From Malachius bipustulatus (lineage: Eukaryota; Arthropoda; Insecta; Coleoptera; Melyridae): a DNA stretch of 64,000 nt. Made by a program: the position numbers and the translations under genes. Of the stretch, positions 36,436-46,065 are shown in pieces. The notes beneath the pieces were generated by a model, which saw nothing but the letters and a program-made list of their open reading frames with translations, searched no databases and was not told where the DNA came from. How positions within the stretch are numbered: the first letter of the stretch is position 1; the number at the start of each line of letters is the position of its first letter. Location of the stretch: positions 74,520,186 to 74,584,185 of the forward strand of contig OU342630.1 in assembly GCA_910589415.1 (NCBI GenBank). The letters run 5' to 3'.

Positions 36436-37477
36436 TTCGTCTTGGCTCAAAATCTGTGTTTATCTTGAAGAGGTCTGACACTTTTCAAAGGACGCGTATT
36501 TTAAATGAAAAAGATTGGATTACTCACAGTCTTCTATTATATTTTTTCTATACCCAAGATTAAATTCTAAGACACAGGCGGTTGAAACCATGTAGAGCTT
36601 TTTCATATGAATGTAATAGTTTTTTATAAATTATCATTTGTTATTATTATTGCTATATTTGCTAGAATAGGTGTCGTAGTGGAATGAATTACAGTTACTC
36701 ACCTCCGATGCAGAAGGAGGGTGTTTAATGGATAATCCTGGGAGAGTTTTTCTTATCGTTATAAATTAAATCCTTCTATGAAGTATGGCCGTACAATGAG
36801 TACCCTGCACGGTCGGCCTAGCGAAATCCAATTTCTCCTACTCCAACAGACGTTGAAACATATAAAAAAGCTCATTTTCATGCAGTATGTAGAATTAAGA
36901 TCATTCCTTAATTAAAAACAGTAGGTAATAACGAACTCTTTATTCGATAATAGTCATAGAGAAACTTAGTTTCATTCACATGATGAAATGGCTGTTTATT
37001 GAACGCCATTGTAAAAGAAAACAGGTTTAGATGATTTTCCAGCTATTCATGATGGATTGATTATATTATTGATCTAAGAGAAAGAAAGAAAAACTTGATT
37101 CCAAAGAAAGGTAAATATAAAATGTAGGTAATAGACACCGTTATCTACGATCGTATTTTACTTGAGAAATAAATGATAATAACTGTTACGAGCAAACCAT
37201 TAGTAATATATTCGCTAATTATTTGGAAATGAAAGTCATAGTTAAATTTTTTTTTATTTTTATAGTAAATAATGATTTGAGTTTGCATTACACATATTAT
37301 ACATGCATCCGGACTGTAATGACTAATTTAGTCCTATTTTAAAATTCTTCTTAAGGTTCTCAATAATGGATGAAGTCAGATGGTAATAATATTTGTCGAT
37401 TATGTTTTTAATTATAACAATAAATTGAATGACCAAGAGACCCTTTATTTATTTTGAAACGAATGATTTTGTTCTAG
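36436..37477 (+). other. Intron sequence, no gene recognised
   Basis: AT-rich sequence upstream of the next transporter exon. The acceptor GATTTTGTTCTAG lies at its 3' end. Confidence 0.45.
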
Positions 37478-37612
37478 TTTCTCTCCAGCCGTAGATGGAA
37501 AAACTCCGGATAGCTCCTACATATTAGAATTAAAGGATTTGAAAAATAAGTCTCAAGAAGCCGACGAAGAATATGACCCCTTCCTGTATAGAGAAGTGGA
37601 TCACCCAACCAC
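37478..37612 (+). CDS. SLC36-type transporter, exon 2 (cytosolic N-terminus)
   Basis: The exon lies between TTTGTTCTAG (acceptor ending 37477) and the perfect donor AC|GTAAGT. It encodes about 45 residues rich in acidic and polar side chains and ending 'YREVDHPTT', the hydrophilic lead-in typical of PAT/SLC36 proteins just before 'ETLLHLLKG'. Phases agree on both sides: 1 nt at the start completes the codon left by exon 1a or 1b, and the final 2 nt join the G at 62570 to read Thr-Asn. A second AG at 37488 would shift the frame and is less likely. The protein is expected to import small amino acids with protons across plasma or lysosomal membranes; that is family knowledge. Confidence 0.85.
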
Positions 37613-38497
37613 GTAAGTAATTGTTTATTTTTTTTTTGTAAGCGTAATTATATTAGAACAAAAAGTTATGATCGCTAATCTACTATGATAACATAACTTA
37701 ATAAGCCGTTTACTATTATTTTGTTTCGTTATCAATTTTTATGTTTCTTTATACATAAACGGGTTATGTTTATTCAAGTGTACAAGGGTAAGACTTTTGA
37801 GAAGCCCATACTTACTGCTAAAAAGAAATTTAATGAATTACTTCTCTATTTCAAATTAAATTTTCTTATCAAAGCTAAAATATATCTACAGCTTACGTCC
37901 AGTGAGTCAACACAGCATCTGCATGAAGGGTTCCAAATTATCGTTCAAGGTTAAAGGCTTCATGTCAGACTTATTTGTTCCGATTAATAAGAATAAACCT
38001 GGGATGGGTTGGAATCCTCTGTTACAGTTACGGTTCCAGTGGGAAAAGGTGTCAATCAACTAAAGATAAATTATTATAAATCTTATTAAACTCAAAATTA
38101 ACTGAACATTCCAATCAATATCAATAGCCAAATACGAATCGAGCCTTCCGGGTTCGCGGTTGCATTTCCGGTTGTTTCCAGGAAATGGCTATCTGTCGGT
38201 CACTATCATGGGAACGAAATTTTTCTACATATTCTTTGTTCATCGCCGCTTGATGAATGATCTTGTTTTTTTTTTCGATGGTTGCTTCTATATGAAGTTG
38301 TTCCTACCCTCAAGAACTCCAAGATGATTTAACCTAAATCTGCGAGGACTTTCAATGTAAATTCGTTCACCCCCTTCTATTCTGAAATTTAACCCTAAAA
38401 AGACATTTAAGTATATTTTTCAACTTAATAGTACATCCACTTGATCAAGATCAGAGTAAATAAAATTAAAAAATAAAAAATTAGTTATATGTATATA
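37613..38497 (+). other. Start of the 25-kb intron, no gene recognised
   Basis: AT-rich; a 77-codon chance frame at 37721-37954 lacks any domain. Confidence 0.45.
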
Positions 38498-39143
38498 CAG
38501 GGTGATTTATTAGCTCACCATCAAATTGTGACAAATGAAAAGTGAGGTAGTTTATAAAAAAATAAAAACTTCATAGAATCGTATACACTGTGTTGCATAG
38601 AAAAGGTAACATTAGGGAATACGTGTAAGGCATATTTCAACAATACTTTGAAAATAAATGACATCCTTCAAAAAATACAGCTCCCTTGGAAACTACCAAG
38701 TTTCCTAGGATACTATGCAGTTTCCTAGGAAACTATCAGCTTTTAAACCAGAGTGGCTTGGATACTTAATAATATTCACTGTGGTGTTTTCCCTATGTTA
38801 CCTTTACTATGCAACACAGTGTATGTATACGATTTTAATTATTTAAGGAGCTACAGGACCTTAAAGTTTCCTGTATAAGGAGTCACTTTGAATGTTTATG
38901 TAACTTTATTTTGATTATACTACTTGTTAAATAAAGTGCATTATTTTAACAGGTAAAACCAAAGTAAAGTTATATAAATCTTCAAATTGACTCTTTATGC
39001 AGGAAACTTCGTAGTCCGCTTACTATCCCTACCTAATTAAAATCGGACATACTCGTAATTATGATTATAAATGAACTTGTGTTTCTTAAACTACCTCACC
39101 TTTAATTTTTCAGAATTTGAAGGTGAGATAATGTGAGTACCTG
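38498..39143. mobile_element. Degenerate CAGGGTG element F
   Basis: The left end TATACAGGGTGATTTATTAGCTCACC has a decayed mirror (GGTGAGATAATGTGAGTACCTGTA) at the right. Inner GTGAGGTAGTTTA / AACTACCTCAC words also pair. It is interrupted by a smaller nested element. Confidence 0.55.
38586..38821. mobile_element. Small Tc1/mariner-like MITE nested in F
   Basis: A 236-bp element with inverted ends CACTGTGTTGCATAG and CTATGCAACACAGTG, continuing as AAAGGTAACAT / ATGTTACCTTT, exactly flanked by TA on both sides. The interior repeats TTTCCTAGGAAACT-like words. No coding sequence. Confidence 0.78.
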
Positions 39144-40254
39144 TATTTTAGTATATTATACCATGATCCTCAAATTGTTATACAGGGTGCTTCGCTTAAG
39201 AACCGACACACATAGCAGGGGCGTGTAGGGAAACCCAAAGGAGGATGATTTCACGCAACTTATATCTATACAAAATTGCACTCCTGAGAAGTTATAGGCC
39301 TTGAAATAGGTGCTACAAATTCCGAAAAAAATTAATATCTCAGCTATACTTGAACTTAGAAACCCTTAATTTGCTACATTTGTGTACCAAGAGCACCAAA
39401 TCGGAATTGCGAGTTGAATTGCGTAGGATTTGAAAGGGTTGATAAAGATTATGCACCCTTAGAATGTTAATAGTTCTTTAACCCGTTGGCCAATTAAAAA
39501 AATTGTTACTTTATGTTATGGAGAATTTAAATCTCAAACTTTTACTTTTCTTATTATTTTTGAAAAAACCTTGTAATTTTCCACAGGAACCCGAATAACA
39601 AAAAAAAGATATTGCAATTTTGTTACTTAAAATCATCAAAAATTCAAAACTTAGCTTTCAATTTAAATGTCAAACTTTACGCTCAGGAAGGAACTTGAAG
39701 ATGACAAAGTTTTTTGAAAAATAACAAGAGAAAAAAAAGTTGGAAAAAGAAATTATGATTTTATTTAATGGCGAACTTGATTATCAAACTTATTTTTCTG
39801 AGTTTCATGAAGACAGCCGAGTGTACCGGACGTGCCGGTAGCAGTTGTCCCGCGAAACGAGGTGTTTCCCACTGTGATCTCACAAATCAAAGTGAATTTT
39901 CGTAATTAGTTACCAACGTACCTACAGTATCTATAAGCTCGGAGGGGTCTTAACGCAAGAATAGGACCAGGCCAGCATTGGAAACGAAGATAAGTATATA
40001 GAAATAGCACGGTAAACTAATTTAAAATAATTGCCGTAAATTCTGTCGCTTAGCTGCCCGTTGTCGGCTATCTGCACTCCTTTTTATATCAACTGATATA
40101 GATTGGAGTGTATAGTCTTTAAAAACATCAATTTAAATGGATTTTAACCCATATCTCTATCCGTAAATAAATTCTAATAACACCTTTTCATTGAACTCAT
40201 TAAAGACTTCTGACTACAGGGGTCTTTTCTGAGGAAAAAAAAAATAATAATAAA

Positions 40255-41541
40255 ATGGATCCCATAATAACAGTCTCTTCCCAACAAAACGGCCAGTCGA
40301 CGACCAGTGTTTCATCATATGCTAGTGCTGCCAAAACATCACTTTTTCCAAAAAAAGACCTGGCAATTGTCATGGATTTGGCCGAATCTGAAAATTTAAA
40401 ATTGTCTCATTATGTTTCTCCTATCGGAAAGATTGTTGGTTTTAAAAACATAACTCATGCATCAAGAATATCCCGAAACCGTGTATGCATCTATCTCGCA
40501 AGCTTGCAAATAGTTAACGATTTAATTAACAAACACAGTACAGTCCCAATTAACGATAGATTGGTCAATGTCCGACGGTTAATTACACCGGCAAAAAGGC
40601 TGATATTGTCTAATGTATGCCCAACGATACCCCACGAATATCTTGAAAATGCCCTGAGTCAGCTGGGATGCAGGGCAGTTTCCACTATGTCCACCCTCAG
40701 AGCCGGACTTGAAGGTGAAGAATGTGCACACATACTCAGTTTCCGGAGGCAAATATTTGTCCAGCCCGATGAAAATCTTCAACTTCCCCCAACTCTTTTA
40801 ATAAAGTTTGAAGATACTGAATACCGAATTTTCATAAGTAGCGGTGAACTGACATGCTTCTCATGTAAACAAGTCGGCCACCGGGCAGACTCTTGCCCAA
40901 ACAAGGAGGAACAATCATTTCTACCGGACCCCACCCCCTCCCACTCAACTAACAACCAACCAGAAAACACGAACCCACCTATCACTGCCACTGAAACTGT
41001 TAACAAAAAAAGACCAGCCTCTACTTCCACCACGGTATCTACGGGACATAATGAGACCGAATCATTGCCCCTTAGTGCTGAAATTGTTGACGAGCCCCAT
41101 TTTTTTCCAACCCCTACACAAACCGCTCCAAGAAACAGAAACAAAAAATTCAAGGCAGGAACCCAAGCAGAAGGTATTTCTGTCTCACAAAGTGATCTGT
41201 CATTACATAAGTCAGACTCTACAGAAAGTTTAACCCCTTTGGAAGATCTAATAAAACCAGCCAAATCTATTGTCGAGCAAAAATTCTCTTCTATGATAAC
41301 ATATGATCAACTTAAGGATTTTTTTGAAAATGTTACCGGATCACCAGACCCTCTCAGTGTCGCTAGAGAGTATATAACAAACCCAGTAGATATGATAACT
41401 ATCATTTCAGAAATCTACCCCTACCTTACACACAGAAGTATAAAATCCCGCTGTACCCGACTCAAGAAAAAAATAAAGAATCAACTACTGTTAACAGCAG
41501 TTGAGTCAGACTCTGATGATTGTTCTCAGAAATCCTACTAA
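40255..41541 (+). CDS. Non-LTR retrotransposon ORF1 protein
   Basis: The 428-residue protein presumably coats element RNA and forms the ribonucleoprotein with ORF2. Residues about 110-190 look like a small alpha/beta RNA-binding fold ('LILSNVCPTIPHEYLENALSQ', split by variable loops), followed by one zinc knuckle from C201 (CFSCKQVGHRADSC, canonical CX2CX4HX4C). The rest is Ser/Thr/Pro-rich and probably disordered, with a basic C-terminal stretch (RCTRLKKKIKNQ) and an acidic tail. Many I-type ORF1 proteins have two or three knuckles; only one is clear here. The first ATG after an A-rich leader was taken as the start. The stop lies 70 nt before ORF2, with a strong hairpin between. Confidence 0.88.
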   Translation: MDPIITVSSQQNGQSTTSVSSYASAAKTSLFPKKDLAIVMDLAESENLKLSHYVSPIGKIVGFKNITHASRISRNRVCIYLASLQIVNDLINKHSTVPINDRLVNVRRLITPAKRLILSNVCPTIPHEYLENALSQLGCRAVSTMSTLRAGLEGEECAHILSFRRQIFVQPDENLQLPPTLLIKFEDTEYRIFISSGELTCFSCKQVGHRADSCPNKEEQSFLPDPTPSHSTNNQPENTNPPITATETVNKKRPASTSTTVSTGHNETESLPLSAEIVDEPHFFPTPTQTAPRNRNKKFKAGTQAEGISVSQSDLSLHKSDSTESLTPLEDLIKPAKSIVEQKFSSMITYDQLKDFFENVTGSPDPLSVAREYITNPVDMITIISEIYPYLTHRSIKSRCTRLKKKIKNQLLLTAVESDSDDCSQKSY

Positions 41542-41545
41542 CACC

Positions 41546-41576
41546 TCCCTCTCATTGCATTCCGCAATGAGAGGGA
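41546..41576 (+). promoter_or_regulatory. Intercistronic hairpin between ORF1 and ORF2
   Basis: TCCCTCTCATTGC (41546-41558) pairs perfectly with GCAATGAGAGGGA (41564-41576) across the loop ATTCC: 13 bp without mismatch, starting 4 nt after the ORF1 stop and ending 35 nt before the ORF2 ATG. Placement suggests a role in termination-reinitiation or another route to ORF2 translation; this is inference. Confidence 0.7.
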
Positions 41577-41611
41577 ATTTCTCCCCCAACACACCCTCTA
41601 AAACATAACTA

Positions 41612-44600
41612 ATGTTCATCTTGCAGTGGAACTGTAACGGATTTTTTACCCGTTTAGAAAAATTGAAACTCCTAATCTCAAAGAATAACCCATTAGTTAT
41701 ATGCCTTCAAGAATCCCACCTCAAAGCCGACCCCACCCTTAGGGGATATAACTGTTTTTCAAAACACCGGATCCAAAATGACTGGGCTAGTGGAGGGGTT
41801 ATATCTTTCGTGAGTGATAAAGTCTACTCAACCAACATAAACCTAACGACAGATTTAGAAGCGGTCGCCTTTACAATACATCTAAAAAAGAAAATAACCG
41901 TATGCAATATCTACCTACCAACAAGTAGAGACGTCAGTCACAGGGAAATTCTCGACCTGATAAAACAAATTCCTACACCCAACATAATTCTGGGAGATTT
42001 CAATAGCCACAATACTATTTGGGGCTCCGAATCTAACAATCCAAGGGGCAAAATTATAGAGAATATCATTATTTCATCAAATTTAATTTTACTTAATACA
42101 GGAACTCCCACTCGTTTCAATTCTTATAACGGAAGCGTTTCGGCAATAGACCTAACAATGTGTGACCCACTCCTAGCCCCTTTCCTAACATGGGAATCCT
42201 CCACCTACCTGTATGGAAGCGATCACTTCCCAATTAAAATCCAAAACCTCATGGATAATACTTACATCTCGCATAATATAACAAAGTGGAATCTGTCGCA
42301 AGCAAACTGGGATGGTTATTCCAGAGAAGTAGACTCAATACTCTCAGGGTCGCAGATTTCAGAGATAGATGACGTAGATGATATAGTCGAACAATTCGAA
42401 AAATCACTGATATCATCTGCTACAAACCATGTTGGTAAACATTTCCTTCCTAAAAAACACCCTCCGGTCCCCTGGTGGAATAATGATTGCGCCTCAGCAC
42501 TGAAAGCGAGCAAAAACGCTTTCAACCGATACAAAAGACACAAAACCCAAGAAAATCTTTTAAACTTCAAGGAACTCCGAGCCAAAGTCAGATTTATATT
42601 TAAAAAAAGCAAAAAAGAATCTTGGAGGAAATTTGTGTCTAGTATAAACTCAGCCACCTCTCCAACGGAGATCTGGAACAAAATAAAAAAAATTAAAGGT
42701 ATCCACCAAGCAAAATCCATTATATCCCTCTCCAACGAAAACGAAACTGTCTCCAGCCCAATATCTATAGCCGAGATGCTAGCCGACAAGTTCAAAGAAA
42801 ACGCTTCAAACAAAAACCATAGCAAAAAGTTCCTCGACTATAAACAGCAGGTCGAAAGTCAAATTCCTAGAGACCCCGAAAACAACAATTCTCTACCTAT
42901 CAACTCTCCCCTAACACTTGAAGAACTAAAAAATTGCCTTCAAAGCACTAAAGACTCAAGCCCGGGCCCTGATAATATTCCAAACTCTTTTCTGAAGAAC
43001 CTCTCTGATAGTTCTCTTAGACACTTGTTAAAAATTTTCAACATCATATATAGTTCCCAGTCATTTCCAAACTCTTGGCGAATGTCTCTAGTCATCCCTG
43101 CCCTGAAACCTGATAAACCGGTAAACTCCCCCTCATCCTATAGGCCAATATCACTCACGAACACTATGTGCAAACTCATGGAAAAAATTATAAACAATAG
43201 ACTAACCTGGATCTTAGAAACTAATAAACTCCTCCACCCTGCCCAGAACGGCTTCAGAAAACACTGCTCCGTAAACGACAATATCGTCTTTCTTGAATCT
43301 CAAATACACGAAGCATTTGCTAATAAGCAGAAATTACTAGCGGTTTTCTTTGATATTGAGAAGGCATATGACATGACCTGGATCACTCCTATTTTACATA
43401 CACTTCATGACTGGAATATTTCAGGTTACATTTTGAGTTTTGTCCGAAACTTTGTTAGTAATAGAAAAATGAGAGTTGTCTGTAACGGCGTACAGTCAAC
43501 AAATAAACAATTAGAAAATGGCCTACCACAAGGTAGTGTTTTAAGCGTAACGCTTTTTTTAATCTCTATTAACAGTTGCTTGGAGTCAATTCAGTCACCA
43601 GTAAAAAGTTGTCTATACGCCGACGATCTGGTAATTTTTGTAAAGGGTAGAGAGAATAGCTCGATGGTAAATTTGACTCAAAAGACCATAAATAGCATAG
43701 CAAAGTGGACAGAAAAATCGGGATTTCGCTTTTCCCTCGATAAAACCAAATGCATTCTCTTCAACAAAAGAACAGATAAATATACTCCGCTCCTCAGATT
43801 ACACCATAAATCATTAAAATTTGAAATTTCAGTTAAATATCTTGGAATATTATTTGACACCAAACTTTCCTGGAAGCCACATCTAGATTACCTTAAGAAA
43901 TCATGTTTCAGTTCAATGAAAATATTAAAAGTCCTATCTCACCATCACTGGGGAGCGGATAGTACCACCTTACTCCATATATACCAAAATCTTATTAGGT
44001 CAAAGCTCGACTACGGGGCCATCGCGTATTCTACAGCCCGAGAATCCTACCTAAAACCAATAAAGTCCATCCAAACAATTTCCCTTCGAATCATATCAGG
44101 TGCTTTTTGCACTAGCCCGAACAAGAGTCTATTGTGCCTGTATGGTGAACTCCCCTTCCATTTGAGGTGCAAAATGTTGGCTCTCAACTTCGGAGTGAAC
44201 TGCCTTGCTAAAAGTAACCATTTCAACACCCAATATTTTCTAACTGATAGATACAGTAATATATACAGAGCCAATATTAATATTACCCCACCTTTTCATG
44301 AAAGACTCAACACCCTACAGACAGATATTAACTTCCAACTCCATAAACCCCTTTCGTGGGAATGCACAACAATTCCCCCTTGGATAATCCACACCCCTAA
44401 ATGCAACACAGAACTAACACTACACCAAAAAACGGAAACAAACCCACAAATCATCCGAAACGCATTTGCGAATGTCATAGGAAAACTCCCACCAAACAGA
44501 AAACTCATCTACACCGACGGATCAAAGATGGATAACAACGCCGCTTGCTCTGTCATAACACCGACATCAGAACTAAATTATCGATTGCCCCCATCTACTA

Positions 44601-45277
44601 GCATATACTCCGCGGAACTTTTCGCAATTGTCCAGGCTCTGGAATATGCCGAAAGATCCCCTGATAGTCATTTCACAATATGCACAGACTCCCTTAGTGC
44701 TGTGGTGTCACTCAAACAAACCTACCCTCAAAACCCTTTGATAATAAAGATTAAGGAGAAAATACACCGACTAAAATACAGAGTTTCCTTCATATACACA
44801 CCTTCCCATGTCGGTATTAAGGGGAACGAAAGGGCAGACGCAGTAGCAAAGCTAGCTACTGGCGACCACCACATTGGAATAACAGAGCTGTCCATACCAA
44901 GTGATTTAAAAGCGTTTATTAGATCACAGATATTTCGAGTATGGCAGGTAGACTGGGAGCAAAATGACACATATTTGAGACAATTTAAACCGTCAGTCAG
45001 GGGATTACTCGTGGTCCCTCCCAAAAGAAGGGACCAGATTGTCTTGAATAGAATTAAGCTGGGCCACTCCAACTTGACACACAGACACATAATAACCAAG
45101 GATCGCCCCCCACAATGCGAAAACTGTCATGTTCGCCTCACTATGAAACACATTATTGAAGAATGCGAGTTACTAGAGAATGCAAGGTCTAATAACCAGA
45201 CACATATTAGTGATCCGGACCAAAACAGTAAACTACTCAGTCTAGTAAATGCGGCAAGTTTATACAACAAAATATGA
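41612..45277 (+). CDS. Non-LTR retrotransposon ORF2 (EN-RT-RNase H)
   Basis: The 1221-residue protein nicks target DNA and copies element RNA by target-primed reverse transcription. Order: AP-like endonuclease at the N-terminus (QWNCNG, ICLQESH, GDFNSHN, SDHFPI); reverse transcriptase about residues 450-760 (SYRPISL, FFDIEKAYD, GLPQGSVLS, and YADD with D671/D672); RNase H from about 960 (YTDGSK with D969, SAELFAI, TDSLSAV, SHVGIKGNERAD); and a C-terminal CX2CX7HX4C finger (CENC...H...C) common in this group. All catalytic motifs are present and there is no break, so it may be active. The start at 41612 puts the endonuclease motif at residue 5, normal for the family. Frame relative to ORF1 is +1. 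Confidence 0.93.
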   Translation: MFILQWNCNGFFTRLEKLKLLISKNNPLVICLQESHLKADPTLRGYNCFSKHRIQNDWASGGVISFVSDKVYSTNINLTTDLEAVAFTIHLKKKITVCNIYLPTSRDVSHREILDLIKQIPTPNIILGDFNSHNTIWGSESNNPRGKIIENIIISSNLILLNTGTPTRFNSYNGSVSAIDLTMCDPLLAPFLTWESSTYLYGSDHFPIKIQNLMDNTYISHNITKWNLSQANWDGYSREVDSILSGSQISEIDDVDDIVEQFEKSLISSATNHVGKHFLPKKHPPVPWWNNDCASALKASKNAFNRYKRHKTQENLLNFKELRAKVRFIFKKSKKESWRKFVSSINSATSPTEIWNKIKKIKGIHQAKSIISLSNENETVSSPISIAEMLADKFKENASNKNHSKKFLDYKQQVESQIPRDPENNNSLPINSPLTLEELKNCLQSTKDSSPGPDNIPNSFLKNLSDSSLRHLLKIFNIIYSSQSFPNSWRMSLVIPALKPDKPVNSPSSYRPISLTNTMCKLMEKIINNRLTWILETNKLLHPAQNGFRKHCSVNDNIVFLESQIHEAFANKQKLLAVFFDIEKAYDMTWITPILHTLHDWNISGYILSFVRNFVSNRKMRVVCNGVQSTNKQLENGLPQGSVLSVTLFLISINSCLESIQSPVKSCLYADDLVIFVKGRENSSMVNLTQKTINSIAKWTEKSGFRFSLDKTKCILFNKRTDKYTPLLRLHHKSLKFEISVKYLGILFDTKLSWKPHLDYLKKSCFSSMKILKVLSHHHWGADSTTLLHIYQNLIRSKLDYGAIAYSTARESYLKPIKSIQTISLRIISGAFCTSPNKSLLCLYGELPFHLRCKMLALNFGVNCLAKSNHFNTQYFLTDRYSNIYRANINITPPFHERLNTLQTDINFQLHKPLSWECTTIPPWIIHTPKCNTELTLHQKTETNPQIIRNAFANVIGKLPPNRKLIYTDGSKMDNNAACSVITPTSELNYRLPPSTSIYSAELFAIVQALEYAERSPDSHFTICTDSLSAVVSLKQTYPQNPLIIKIKEKIHRLKYRVSFIYTPSHVGIKGNERADAVAKLATGDHHIGITELSIPSDLKAFIRSQIFRVWQVDWEQNDTYLRQFKPSVRGLLVVPPKRRDQIVLNRIKLGHSNLTHRHIITKDRPPQCENCHVRLTMKHIIEECELLENARSNNQTHISDPDQNSKLLSLVNAASLYNKI

Positions 45278-45412
45278 TTATGTGGCGGATGTGTATATGT
45301 TTGCCTGTTTGACCCTTTATGTGACGGATTAGAAGATGGATAGTAGGAAACGGAAAAATCCACAGAAACCCCCGCTAATAACCCTTAGAGGTTGATGCGG
45401 GTAATTTTGAGG

Positions 45413-45434
45413 AAAAAAAAAAAAAAAAAAAAAA
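45413..45434 (+). other. 3' A tract of the non-LTR element
   Basis: The 22 A residues end the element; the last three are ambiguous with the AAACTTATTTTTCT target duplication. Confidence 0.85.
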
Positions 45435-46065
45435 CTTATTTTTCTCTTGTTATTTTTAAAAAATCTTTGTCGTTTTCAACTTTCTTCCTGATCAGTCAAG
45501 TTTGACATGTAATAAAAAACAACTTTTGAATTTTCCATGATTTTAAATAACATAATTGAAATACTTTTTTTTGTTATTTGGGTTTTTATAGAAAACGACA
45601 AAGTTTTCTTGAAATATCGCCATAAGATAAAGTAATAATTTTTGAAGTCGGCCAACGGGATAAAAAATTGTGTACCTAATATTTTAGGGTGCATATTACC
45701 TTATCAACCCCTAAATTTAACCATGAAACTTATTTTTCTCCTGTTGTTTTCCAAAATTCTTTGTCGTTTCAACTTTTCTTCCTGATCCGTCAAGTTTGAC
45801 ATTTCATTTAAAAAGTAACTTTTGAATTTTACATGATTTTAAATAACACAATTTAAAATTTCTTAAATCGCCCAACGGGTTAAAAAAATATGTAGGTAAC
45901 ATATTAAGGGTGAGATATAAACTGAGATATTGAATTTTTTTGAAATTTGAAACCCCTATTTCAAGGCCTATAACTTACCCTATAATATGTTATATAATAA
46001 ATTACCCTATTTTGGTTTTCCCTACACGCCCCTGCTCTGTGTCGGTTCTTATGCAAATCACCTTG

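Larger units (their letters stand above)
39800..45431 (+). mobile_element. Full-length I-type non-LTR retrotransposon
   Basis: The 5.6-kb element is flanked by a 14-bp duplication, AAACTTATTTTTCT (39786-39799 and 45432-45445), and ends in a 22-base A tract. It has a 455-bp leader, an ORF1 with a zinc knuckle, and an ORF2 with AP-type endonuclease, reverse transcriptase and RNase H. RNase H with the SAELFAI/GNERAD signature points to the I/Nimb side of the Jockey superfamily; the clade is tentative. Both ORFs are uninterrupted, and the 5' end appears complete given the long leader. It lies in the second coding intron of the transporter gene, same strand. Confidence 0.92.
39183..46065. mobile_element. 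Palindromic element G split by a retrotransposon
   Basis: The left part 39183-39799 (CAGGGTGCTTCGCTTAAGAACCG, then CCTTGAAATAGG near 39300) and the right part 45432-46065 (CCTATTTCAAGG, then CGGTTCTTATGCAAATCACCTTG) are inverse copies; TA flanks both. The right part also holds two direct copies of a CTTCCTGATC(A/C)GTCAAGTTTGACAT segment (about 45480 and 45780). The I-type element was inserted between the arms, so G is older. Another partial copy starts at 22208. Confidence 0.75.

Noticed and set aside
35228..36490. Terminal repeats for the mariner copy (AAGTGTCATTTGAAT / GACACTTTTCAAAGG)
   Set aside because: The similarity is partial and in an arrangement I could not align as a clean inverted pair.
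40779..41264. 161-codon minus-strand ORF opposite ORF1
   Set aside because: Antisense shadow of the non-LTR ORF1; no independent features.
42316..42825. 169-codon minus-strand ORF opposite ORF2
   Set aside because: Antisense shadow of the endonuclease-RT region.
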